Part shown: piece after piece, positions 35,995 to 45,500 of the stretch
How positions within the stretch are numbered: position 1 is the stretch's first letter
Layout: each line of letters starts with the position of its first letter
Assembly: GCF_019207085.1 (NCBI RefSeq)
Contig: NZ_JAATOM010000009.1
Coordinates: 1 to 64,000 of the forward strand
Direction: 5' to 3'
DNA: 64,000 nucleotides
Source of the DNA: Variovorax sp. dw_308
GTDB lineage: Bacteria; Pseudomonadota; Gammaproteobacteria; Burkholderiales; Burkholderiaceae_C
The notes under the pieces: generated by a model
Told to the model about the DNA's origin: nothing
What the model saw: the letters and a program-made list of their open reading frames with translations, nothing else
Databases searched by the model: none
Position numbers and translations under genes: made by a program

Positions 35995-36780
35995 ATGCGC
36001 TCCGTCATTGCCTGCTGGAAGCTGCTGTACGCCATCGCCTATGCCTTCAAGGGCTGGTGCACGATCCGCTTCACCTTCGCGCGGCGCACGCCCGATGAGC
36101 GCGCCAGGTGCGTGCAGGACTGGGCGCGCGGCATGCTCGGCGTGTTCGGCATCCAGGTGGTGGTGCAGGGGACGCCGCCGGGCCATGGGCCGATGCTGGT
36201 GGTCATCAACCACCTGTCCTGGCTCGACATCCTGGCGGTGCATGCGGCGCAGCATGTGCGCTTCGTGGCCAAGTCGAACATCCGGCACTGGCCGATGCTG
36301 GGGATGATGTCGGCCGAGGCGGGCACGCTCTTCATCGAGCGCGAACGCCCGCGCGACGCGCTGCGCGTGGTGCACCACATGGCCGACGCGATGCGCGGCG
36401 GCGACCTGATCGCCGTCTTTCCGGAAGGCACGACCGGCGACGGGCGGGAATTGCTGCCCTTCCATGCCAACCTGCTGCAGGCGGCCATCTCGTCGGGCGC
36501 CCCGGTGCTGCCCGCCGCGCTTCGCTTCGCGGAGACATCCACCGGCGAGACCAGCTTCGCCCCCAGTTATATCGGCGACGACAGCCTGCTCGACTCGGTC
36601 TGGCGTACGCTGTGCGCGCCGCCGCTGACCGCCTTCGTGCGCTTCGGGGAGCCGCAGGATCCGCAGGGTCGCGACCGGCGCGCTTGGGCCGAAAGCTTGC
36701 ACACCGATATCGACGTGCTGCGCAGACAGACAGTCAACCCACCCGCGAATTCACCTGCTTCGCCCCGGGCGGCGGCCTGA
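35995..36780 (+). CDS. plsC: Lysophospholipid (1-acylglycerol-3-phosphate) acyltransferase, PlsC family
   Basis: A 261-residue acyltransferase with the catalytic NHLSWLD (H-x4-D), the block III-like FIERERPRDAL and the substrate-binding FPEGTTGDG. A hydrophobic N-terminal segment probably anchors it to the inner membrane. It would transfer an acyl chain to lysophosphatidic acid or a related lysolipid. The ATG lies 13 nt after the pyrX stop; a longer frame starting within pyrX is rejected. It closes the pyr run. Confidence 0.88.
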   Translation: MRSVIACWKLLYAIAYAFKGWCTIRFTFARRTPDERARCVQDWARGMLGVFGIQVVVQGTPPGHGPMLVVINHLSWLDILAVHAAQHVRFVAKSNIRHWPMLGMMSAEAGTLFIERERPRDALRVVHHMADAMRGGDLIAVFPEGTTGDGRELLPFHANLLQAAISSGAPVLPAALRFAETSTGETSFAPSYIGDDSLLDSVWRTLCAPPLTAFVRFGEPQDPQGRDRRAWAESLHTDIDVLRRQTVNPPANSPASPRAAA

Positions 36781-36853
36781 GGCGACTGCTCTCGTCGGCC
36801 GTCCAAGCCTGCGCATGGGCGCCGGGGCGGGATCACGCCGACGGCGTACTCCA

Positions 36854-36892
36854 CTCCGCGAATGTCCCCCGCCGCCTTCGGACCGCGCCCCT
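36854..36892 (+). repeat. Dispersed C-rich intergenic repeat, copy 1
   Basis: CTCCGCGAATGTCCCCCG at 36854-36871 recurs exactly, inverted, at 39520-39537. The adjoining CGCCGCCTTCGGACCGCG (from 36870) recurs with few changes, in direct orientation, from 39548. The two parts have therefore been rearranged relative to each other. I recall similar sequences in Variovorax intergenic DNA. Confidence 0.6.
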
Positions 36893-36959
36893 GCGCCCCC
36901 GTCCAAGTTTCATGCGTCGCGGAACGCTCGGCGATATCGACAACCGTTATGAGTGCCCC

Positions 36960-36986
36960 AAAAAAGCAGCGCCCCGAAGGGCGCTG
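36960..36986 (-). terminator. Intrinsic terminator, minus strand (distal)
   Basis: A perfect eight-pair stem, CAGCGCCC (36967-36974) with GGGCGCTG (36979-36986), with loop CGAA. It is followed on the minus strand by six Us (A6 at 36960-36965). The lipoprotein gene already has its own terminator upstream of this one, so its transcript of origin is unclear. Confidence 0.75.
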
Positions 36987-37121
36987 TTGAAACGACGCCG
37001 AGGGGCGCCGGGAGGAGGGTAACGATTTCCCGGGAGGGATAGCGGATATTCGCCATCCCATCAGACGAGCGGTGCCGGAAAAAGTCGCATGAGGGCTGTG
37101 GGCCTGGGACTACATCGATGC

Positions 37122-37147
37122 AAAAAAAGGCGCCCACACGGGGCGCC
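37122..37147 (-). terminator. Intrinsic terminator of the lipoprotein gene
   Basis: GGCGCCC (37129-37135) pairs with GGGCGCC (37141-37147) around ACACG, followed on the minus strand by seven Us (A7 at 37122-37128). It lies 25 nt after the stop of the lipoprotein gene. Confidence 0.85.
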
Positions 37148-37172
37148 TCTTGCATCAACCGATCGATGTCCT

Positions 37173-38222
37173 TCAGAACACCGTGACGTCGCCGATCTTC
37201 AATTCCTTCACCCAGGACTTCTTGTCCGTGTCGGTGTTGGATTGACCCAGGTTGATCACCACCGCCGGGGTCACGCCGGCCGGCAGGTGCGGGTAGTTGT
37301 AGATGCATGCATCCGGATAGGCGTCGGTGAACGCCTTGAGCGTCAGGACGCCGCCGGTGCCGTTGGAACCGTTCAGCAACGGATTGGTCGCGTTGGGGAA
37401 AGCGGCAGTGCCGGTCTTCGCCCACTTCACTTCGTCGATCCTGGCGGTGTAAGTGAAGTAGCCATCGTCATCCGGACCGTCGATGACCATGTCCTTCGAG
37501 ACCGTCACCAAGTTCATCCAGCCGGCGCCCGTGCAGTCGCGGCTGATGGCGTAGTTGACGTAGGCGTCGCCCGCAGTCGTCGTGTCATCGGTGTTCAGCT
37601 TCATCTTGAAGCTGATGCCGGGGAAGTCGGTCAGCTTCATCTTGTCGAGGAAGGTCAGGCCAAAGACGGCCTTGTTGCCCACCGCCTGGTTGTTGGCGCT
37701 CGGCGTGGTGTTGGGGGCGTGGCCGGTTTCGAGCTGGAGCACGTTGACGCCGTTGTCGGCAACGACGCTGACCTTCGCGTCATGGTCGGAGAAATTGGTC
37801 GAGCAGGCGGGCAGGGCGGTGCCCGGGTGGCTGCAGTCCGCGTCTCTCCAGGTCTTGGGCACGGGAGCAGGCGCCGGGCCGGGTGCTGGTGCCGGTGCCG
37901 GACCCGGCGCCGGACCAGGCGCGGGTGCGGGTGCGGGCGGGGGCGCGCTGCCGCCGGTGTCGGGTGCAGGAGCGGGTGCAGGAGCGGGTGCAGGCGCGCC
38001 GCCGGCGTCGGGCGCAGGCGCTTCCACGACAGGCGCGGGCGCTTGCGTAATGGGTGCTTGTGCAACGGGTGCGGGCGCCTGGGGGACCGGCGTGGGTGCG
38101 AAGGCAAAGCCCTGGGAACCGCCACCGCCGCCGCAACCGGTCAGAGTCAGGGCGGTCGCGGCTGCAATCAGGGAAAGGGTGAGGGACGTTCTATTCGTCG
38201 GCGTCGGGCACGGGGAAAACAT
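37173..38222 (-). CDS. Pro/Ala-rich lipoprotein with C-terminal beta domain, function unknown
   Basis: A 349-residue predicted lipoprotein: signal LSLIAAATALTLTGC with lipobox cysteine C30, then a Gly run. A long Pro-Ala-Gly stalk follows (about 40-125), then a C-terminal domain of about 220 residues with four Cys (DADCSHPG, PACSTNF, SRDCTGAG, DACIYNY) and a beta-rich, carbohydrate-binding-like appearance. No catalytic motif was recognised. The start at MFSPCPTPT is chosen because the signal peptide follows; the longer frame reads into the AT-rich divergent promoter. A strong terminator follows the gene. Confidence 0.75.
   Translation of the reverse strand: MFSPCPTPTNRTSLTLSLIAAATALTLTGCGGGGGSQGFAFAPTPVPQAPAPVAQAPITQAPAPVVEAPAPDAGGAPAPAPAPAPAPDTGGSAPPPAPAPAPGPAPGPAPAPAPGPAPAPVPKTWRDADCSHPGTALPACSTNFSDHDAKVSVVADNGVNVLQLETGHAPNTTPSANNQAVGNKAVFGLTFLDKMKLTDFPGISFKMKLNTDDTTTAGDAYVNYAISRDCTGAGWMNLVTVSKDMVIDGPDDDGYFTYTARIDEVKWAKTGTAAFPNATNPLLNGSNGTGGVLTLKAFTDAYPDACIYNYPHLPAGVTPAVVINLGQSNTDTDKKSWVKELKIGDVTVF
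37857..38100 (-). repeat. Pro-Ala/Gly-Pro tandem codons in the lipoprotein stalk
   Basis: Degenerate tandem units such as GGTGCCGGTGCC and GGTGCAGGAGCG fill this stretch and encode PAPAP/GPAPG repeats. The stalk probably spans periplasm or cell wall space. Length is likely to vary by slippage. Confidence 0.75.
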
Positions 38223-38401
38223 TGGCGTGAGCAAGTTGTTAAATGAATGGAAGAAATGTAAACAATCGTGTACACAATCAATGAATACATATGTGCGGGT
38301 TGGTTCTCTGGAATGCAGCGGTTTCCCGCGAGGGCGTGAGAAAGTTCTCATGCGCGGTGTCGATCCTTCCCGCGAGACCCGCCCTGCCAAAGAACAAGGA
38401 A
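38223..38401 (+). promoter_or_regulatory. AT-rich divergent promoter region (lipoprotein / sirtuin)
   Basis: Markedly AT-rich relative to its surroundings between about 38235 and 38300. It contains direct repeats ACAATC on both sides of GTGTAC (near 38262-38279) and the palindrome GTGTACAC. It should hold the promoter of the minus-strand lipoprotein; no confident -35/-10 pair was fixed. Confidence 0.4.
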
Positions 38402-39250
38402 ATGGGTTCTGCCTTAGCCTCCGAGCCCATGGATTCCGCCGCAGCGCTTGCCGATTTCGTGCTTCGACACCCCCGCCTGTTCGTGCTCACCGGCGCGGGT
38501 TGCAGCACCGAATCCGGCATTCCGGACTACCGCGACGGCAACGGCGACTGGAAGCGGCCGGCACCGGTCACCTACCAGGCCTTCATGGGCGATGAATTGA
38601 CGCGGCGGCGCTACTGGGCGCGCAGCATGATCGGGTTTCCCGTGATGGCGGGGGCCCGGCCCGGCGCGGCGCACCTCGCGCTGGCGCGAATGGAAGGCGC
38701 GGGCCACGTCGGGCTGCTGCTCACGCAGAACGTCGACGGCCTGCACAGCGCCTCGGGCAGCCGCAACACGATCGACCTGCACGGGCGCATCGACGCCGTG
38801 CGCTGCATGGCCTGCGACACCCGGAGTCCGCGCGCGGCATTGCAGGCGGACCTGCTGCGGCGCAATCGGGCATGGGCGGGCTTCGAGGCACGTATCGCGC
38901 CGGATGGCGATGCCGATCTCGACGGCCGCGATTTCGCGAGCTTCGACGTGCCTGCGTGCGAGCACTGCGGCGGGGTGCTCAAGCCCGACGTGGTGTTCTT
39001 CGGCGAGAGCGTGCCGGCACAGCGCGTCGCGGACGCCCGAAGCGCGCTCGCCGAATGCGACGCGGTGCTGGTCGCAGGCTCATCGCTGATGGTTTATTCG
39101 GGGTTCCGTTTCGTGCAGGCCGCGGCTGCGGCCGGCAAGCCGGTGGCGGCGGTGAACTTGGGGCGCACGCGGGCGGATGACCTGCTGGCGCTCAAGGTGG
39201 AGCGTCCTGTTGGCGAGGCGCTCGCGGAGCTGGCCGCAGGCCTGGAGTGA
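38402..39250 (+). CDS. SIR2 family NAD-dependent protein deacylase
   Basis: A 282-residue sirtuin: FVLTGAGCSTESGIPDYR binds NAD, TQNVDGLHSASGS and DLHGRID carry the catalytic Asn-Asp and His, and a zinc ribbon uses CMACD and CEHCG. KPDVVFFGESVP and VLVAGSSLMVYSG complete the Rossmann half. It removes acyl groups from lysines using NAD. The ATG at 38402 follows AAGGA closely; MDSAAALAD (38429) is an alternative. It stands alone, with no TIR, nuclease or other defence partner, so a housekeeping CobB-like role is more likely than anti-phage defence. Confidence 0.9.
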   Translation: MGSALASEPMDSAAALADFVLRHPRLFVLTGAGCSTESGIPDYRDGNGDWKRPAPVTYQAFMGDELTRRRYWARSMIGFPVMAGARPGAAHLALARMEGAGHVGLLLTQNVDGLHSASGSRNTIDLHGRIDAVRCMACDTRSPRAALQADLLRRNRAWAGFEARIAPDGDADLDGRDFASFDVPACEHCGGVLKPDVVFFGESVPAQRVADARSALAECDAVLVAGSSLMVYSGFRFVQAAAAAGKPVAAVNLGRTRADDLLALKVERPVGEALAELAAGLE

Positions 39251-39588
39251 TACCCACCCTCCAAATGCGCCTGCGGCACTGCGTTTGCCATGTCGTCATG
39301 CGTGGTGGTGAGTCGCAGCGTCATGGCGCGCCAGGATGAAACTGCCCCGACGCTTGCAACTTTCGGTGTCTGCTGCGACCGTGGCTGGGGGCCTGGGCGG
39401 GAGCACACCACCAACGTGACCCGGACGCGCAGGGGTCGATCGGCCAGCACGACGCGACTTGTCTTGGGCCGAGGGCGGTGGGTGTCCCCCGCAGCGAAAT
39501 AAAGGAGGAGGCCGAAGGCCGGGGGACATTCGCGGAGGGGCATACCCGCCGCCCTCGGCCCGCGCCCCCATCCGGGATTCGGACCGGC
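39251..39588 (+). other. Intergenic region between sirtuin and adhesin B, with repeat DNA
   Basis: These 338 bases separate the sirtuin from the native stop of adhesin B. They hold the second copy of the C-rich repeat. The shifted adhesin frame happens to stay open through them to 39296, but the encoded residues (Arg/Pro/Gly-rich) look like read-through of non-coding DNA. Confidence 0.6.
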
Positions 39589-42500
39589 TCAAGTCAACGC
39601 CTCCAGCAACGCAACATCCATCGTCGCCGGGCGGCGGCTCGCCTGCGCGAGTTGCGCCGAGAAGTCGCCCGGATAGGCAGGGTGCGCCGCCTCGGCGCGG
39701 CGGCCGTTGGCTGGCTGCCGCGTGGTGCCGGCACGCTCGTGCAGTTCGTCGGCGCGGGTAGCCAAGCGTGGCCAGCGCGGCATTGATCTGCGCCTGCGTG
39801 CCCGACAGCGTGAGCGCCTGCGTGCCGTTGGCGCCCGCGCTCACCGTCGCGCCGCCGGCCAGGCTCACCGTCAGCGTGCCGCTGTTCACCGTGAGCCGCG
39901 TGGTGGCCAGGTTGCCGTCCACGTCGTTCACGCTGATGAGCTGCGCGCCGGTGAAGGCCAGCGAGGTGTCCTCGTCCACCGTCTGCGTGCCGGGCACGTG
40001 GTTGACCGGCGCATCGTTCACCGGGATCACGGTGATGTTGACGGTGCCGGTGTCCTGCCCGCCGAAGCCGTCCTGCACCACGTAATCGAAGGTGACGGGA
40101 CCGTTGTAGTCGGCCGTGGGCTGGAAGCTGAGGGTGCCGTTCGCCGCCACCAGCACCACGCCGTGCGGCACGATCACGGCTTGCACGCCGCCGGAGAGCG
40201 TCACGCCGTTGACCGAATAGACACTCAGCGGGTCGTTGTTGGCATCGGTGTCGTTGGCCACCAGCGGCAGCGCGAGGGATGTGTCCTCGTTGGTGCTGAA
40301 GGTGTCGTCCACGGCCACCGGCGCCGTGTTGTTCGACGTGACCGCGATGGTCGCGACCGCGGCTGGCGACACCAGGCCGGTGCTGTCGACCACGTCGAAG
40401 ATCAGCGTGCGGTTGCCGGTGGTGACATGCCCCAGCGTGTCGCGGTAGGCGATGCCCCGCACCAGGGTGTCGAGGTCGGCCTGCGGCATCGCGCCGCCGC
40501 CGTTGCGGGTGATGGTGAAGCCGCCGGGGGTCGTGTAGGCCGCCGAGAAGGTGGTCGCGCCCACGGTGAGCGTGCGCGTGCTGTTGGCGTTCAGCGGGAA
40601 GTCGATGCCGCCGATGGTCAGGATCTCGGCCGCGCCGTCGAGGATTCCAGACGCCACCTGGATGTGCATCGTGAGCAGGTCGTTCTCGCCCGCGTCGTTG
40701 ACGTCGGCTGCGGCGGTGGCGATCTTCACGGCGGGCGCGCCGTCGGAATAGTTGACCGTGTTGTTGCGCGCGGTATCGGCCGCACTGGCCACCGAGTTGA
40801 GGTCGATGAAGGGTCGGTTGGTGTTGTCGCGGTAGTCGAAGTCGGCGCTGAGCGGCACGGCGCCGGCGCCCGTCGGCGTGGTGTCGCCGTCGGTGTCGGC
40901 CAGGGTGAAGGTGGTGCCGTTGTAGACGGCGCCGGTCACCTTGTAGCCGTTGTTGGGCGTGCCGCCCTCGAAGATGTCGAGCAGGCCGTCGTGATCGGTG
41001 TCGGTGGTGCTGGTGATCGTGGTCGGCAGGCCGTCGCGGCGCTCGGCGATGTCGGGCGTGCCGTCGTTGTCGCTGTCGGGGTCGAGGTAGTCGGGGATGG
41101 CGTCGGGCACCGGCGCGGCGGCGTCGGTGTTGACCGGGGTGAGGCCCTTGCTGAGCGTCGGGTCCGTGCTCGCGGTGTTGGCGTCGTAGCGGTCGTCCAG
41201 GCCGTCGCGATCCACGTCGGTCATGGCCGCGCCCTGGCCCGACGGCGCGATGTAGCCGGCGGTGGTCTGCGCCTCGATGTTGTCGGGGATGCCGTCGTTG
41301 TCGCTGTCGAGGTCGAGGCTGTTGGGCAGGCCGTCGCCGTCCGGGTCCTGCGCGGCCGTGATGGCTGCCACCTTGCGTACCTCGAAGCTGTCGAAGCCGA
41401 GGTAGTTGTATTCACCGGTCGGCTTGATCGAGACGACGATCTTCGGCGAGTTGGTCGTCGCGGTGAAGGTGATGACGTCCGCGGTCCATGTCTTGGGGAC
41501 GTTGCCGGTATAGGTCATCGAAGCGCCCTGGTAGGCGACGCCGTCGATGGTGAAGATGAAGTTGGTGCTCTGGCCCACCGGTGTCAGGCCGGCCACGCCG
41601 CCGAAGATCTCGTTGTAGTTGATCTGGACCTTGTCCCCGACCTGGATGCCGGCGGACACGGGAATGGTGCGGGTCATCGTCTCGTCGGCAGAGCCGCCGT
41701 AGAGACCGATGAAGACCTGCCCGTCGGCTGCGCCCGGCACGCCGTTCATCGCGCCGGCCCAGAAGCCCGTTCCGGTGAGCGAGAAGGGTCCCTTCCAGGT
41801 GTCCGGCGTGCCGGCCACCGGCGTCCATCCGGTGCCCGTGATGTTGCCGTTGAGGCTGGCGGTGTTGGTGCTCTCTGTCCATGCAACGCCGACCGCGCCT
41901 TCGTTCGAGCCGTCGACCAGCGAGGGCGGCAAGGTGTTCTCGACGGTGTCCAGGATGCCGTCGTTGTCGTCGTCGATGTCGGTCACGTCGGGCACGCCGT
42001 CACCGTCGCTGTCGAGCAGCACCGTGATGGTCGTGGTGTCGGTGTCGGTCAGTGCCCCGCCGCCGGTGTTGCCGCCGTCGTTGGTCAGCATCGTCAGCGT
42101 GACGCCGCCCGTCGCATTGGCGGCCGGGCTGTAGACCGGCGCCGCAGACGAAGCGAGGTAGGCGTTGATGCTGGCCAGCGTGCCGCTCAGGGTCAGCGAG
42201 GCCGTGCCCGAATTGGCCACCGTCACGCCCGCGCCAGACGCCGCTGCCAGGGTGCCGCCCGACACGCTCAACTGCACGCTGATCGTGCCGCTTTCGGCGT
42301 CCACGTCGGCGACCGACAGGCCGGTGAGCGCGATGCCGCGGTTCTGGGCGCCTGAGTAGCCGGCGGCCGGAAGGGTGTTCACCGGCGCATCGTTGACCTG
42401 GACGATGGCGACGCTGGTCACCGCGGTGTTGGAGTCCGCGCTGCCGTCGTTCACCGTCACCAGGATGGAACGCGCGGCGGCGGGCGGGTCGTCGGAAGTC

Positions 42501-45500
42501 GATTGGTAGAAGACCTGGCTGAGCGCCGTGTTGTAGTTGGCCTTGGTGGCGCTGCCGCTGAGCGTCAGCGTGAAGCTGGCCGCGTCATAGCTCGCCGTGA
42601 TGCCGGCCGGCAAGGCGCCGACTACCGACAACACGTCGCCGGCCACGCCGTTGCCAATCACGACCTTGGCCGACGCCATGTTGGCGTTGTCCACGTCGAG
42701 GATGCCCGGCGTCGGCGCGATCGCGACGGCCGGGCCGTTCTCGGTGTAGGTGGTGAGGTACGGGGTGTCCACCGGACGCACCTGCACGTCGTCGAGCAGC
42801 AGCCCCACGCCATCGCCCGGCTGCACAAAGGAGCCGCCGGAGCTGCCGATCGATGTGAAGCGGATGAACGTCGTGGCATCCGTCGCGGTGAAAGTGACGG
42901 TGTAGGTGTTCCACGCCGATGTGGTGGTGAAGTTGAGCAAGGTGACGCCTTCGGCCGCCACGAAGCCGAAGTCGGCGGTATTCCCGTTACGCTTGGTCGC
43001 GATGAAGGAGAGCCGGTAGGTCTGGCCCCCGACGGTGTTGAACGTGGTCTGGTCCCAGGTCGGCGTGGACTGCGGCGACATCGCGGCGCCTTCGACTTCC
43101 AGCACCTTGGTGCCTGCGCCGGACGCGGGCGCGCCGTAGGACGAGACAGGGTTGGTTTCAAACAGGGAGCTGTTGGTGGACCAGGCCTGGCCCCCGTTCT
43201 CGAACGATCCATTGACCACGACGTCGCCGGCGAGCGAGAGGATGGGCGGGTCGTTCACCGCCACGATGGTGATGGTGGACGTCTCGGAGTCGGTGAGCGC
43301 GCCGCCGGTGCCGGTGTTGCCGCCGTCATTGGTCAGCATGGTCAGTGTCACCGGGCCGTTGATGTTCGCGTCGGGCGTGTATACCGGGGCGAGGGCCGAG
43401 GCGAGGTAGGCGTTGATGTCGGCGAGCGTGCCGCTGAGCGTCAGGGTCAGGCCGCGGTTTGACGCGGTGGCCGTGACGCCGGCCCCGGAAGTGGCCGACA
43501 GCGACCCCGACGCGACGGTGAACTGCACGCTGATGACGCCCGCCGCTGAATCGACATCGGCGACCGACAGTCCGGTCAGCGTGAGGGGGGTGTCCTCATT
43601 CGTGGTGAAGGTGGCGGGCAGCGTGTTCACCGGTGCATCGTTCACGGCCGTGACCGAGGCCGACACCGTGTCGGTGGCGAGCGAGAAGGCGGTGGTGGTG
43701 CCATTGGTCCGCGTGTCGGCCACGCCGCCGTTCGTGCCGCTGGTCGTGTCCCATGCGCGGAAGGTGAGGCCGGGGTCGACGCTGCCGTTGAAGTTCGGGC
43801 CCGGCCGGAAGAACACGCGCGAGCTGCCCGCGTTGGTCAGCAACAGCGCATTGGCGTCGGACACGGCGGGCATCACCAGCCACGTGGAGCCGTTGTTGAT
43901 CGAGTAGTACCAGGTGCCGTTGGCGGTATCTGCGGCGGTGATGGCGATGCCCTTCACGGCGCCGCTGTCCACGTCGGTGACGTTGGCGCCGGCGATGGCC
44001 GAGACCAGCAGGCCGACGCCACCGGTGGGGACGGCCGCGTCCTCGAGCACCGAGGGCAATGCAGGCGCCGCCGCGGCCGGGTCGAGCACCGGCGCATCGT
44101 TGACCGCGACGACCGTGATCGTCTTCGTGTCGGAGTCGGTCAACGCGCCGCCGGTGCCGGTGTTGCCGCCGTCGTTGGTCAGCATCGTGAGGGTGACGCT
44201 GCCGTTGAAGTCCTTGACCGGGGTGAAGACCAGCGGCGTGCCGCCCGCCAGCAGCGAATTGATGTTGCTCAGCGTGCCGGAGAGGGTGACCGAGCTGGTG
44301 AGGTTGCCGGTGACGTTGACGCCGCCGCCCGCGGGAGAGAAGAGGGTGCCCGAGGTGACGCTGAACGTGACGGTGATGGTGCCGCCGGCCGCGTCGACGT
44401 CGGTCACGGACAGGCCGGGCAGCAGCACGTTGGCGTCTTCGTTGGTGGTCCAGGCCGCGGCGGGCAGGTTGTTGACCGGCGCATCGTTGACCGCCGTGAC
44501 CGAGGCCGACACCGTGTCGGTCGCCGCGGAAAACGCCGTCGTGCCGCCGTTCACCGCGGTGCTCGCGAGCGTGCCATTGGTGCCGCTCGTGGTGTCCCAG
44601 GCGCGGAAGGTGAGGCCCGGGTCCACCGTGCCGTTGAAGTCCGCGTTCGGGCGGAAATAGACGCGCGTGTTGGTGGTGTTGAGCAGGAGCGCGCTCGCGT
44701 TGGAGACGGCGCCGATGGCCGTCCAGGTCGAACCGCTGTTGATCGAGTAGTACCAGGTGCCGTTGGTGGCGTCGGCGCCGGTGATGGCGATGCCCTTGAC
44801 GGCGCCCGCGTCCACGTCGGTCACGTTGGCGCCGACGATGCCCGACACCAGCAGGCCCACGGCGCCGCTCGGCAGCGCGGAGTCCTCGTTGACCGCGGGT
44901 AGCGCCGGCGCGGCGGCGGCGGGGTCGAGCACCGGCGCGTCGTTGGCAGCGGCGATGTTCAGCGTCACGGAATTGGTGTGCGTGCCGGTGGCGTCGCCCG
45001 CCACGGCCGAGGCGATCTGCACCGTGCCCGTGCCGCTGAAATCCTGCGTGCCGGTGAAGGACATGCCGTTCAGCGCGGCGTTGACGGCGCTGCGCGTGCC
45101 GAAGAAAGTCATCGCCCCGTCGCTCGTGCCGTCGCCCACGGAGAAGGTCAACCCCGCGATGCCCGACAGGGTCATGGTGCCGTTGGTGCCCGTGAGCGTG
45201 ATGGTGGTGATGGGGTTCTGCCCCGCCAGGTCGCCGTCGATGTCCACCACCTGGATCGCATTGCCGTTGGCGGTGGAAAACACCCTGGGCACGTCTTCCG
45301 TCGCGGCCTGCGCCGCCGGCACCTGGTTCGAGGACAGGGCCACGTCGACGTTGTTGACCAGCAGGTTCATGCCGACCGAGCCGTTGACCGTGGTGTTCGA
45401 CGTGGTGAAGGGGATCGAGTTCGTGTAGTTGCCGGTCAGGCGGATGGCAGCCATCGAGGCGCCGTTCCCGGCGCCGGCCGTGAAGCTGACGGTGCTGCCA

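Larger units (their letters stand above)
36781..37172 (+). other. 392-nt intergenic region with repeat DNA and two minus-strand terminators
   Basis: No protein gene is supported here between convergent plsC and the lipoprotein gene. The left part holds a C-rich repeat shared with 39.5 kb. The right part holds two perfect hairpins, each followed on the minus strand by a U tract, about 135 nt apart. The stretch between them could be a small RNA or a leftover gene end. Confidence 0.6.

Noticed and set aside
38402..39250. Sirtuin as part of an anti-phage defence system.
   Set aside because: No TIR, nuclease, STAND or other known defence partner is adjacent, and the protein is a standard zinc-ribbon deacylase.
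39707..42355. An 882-codon plus-strand frame opposite adhesin B.
   Set aside because: Composition (Val/Gly/Arg/His repeats) mirrors the cadherin repeats on the other strand; no start signal or known motif.
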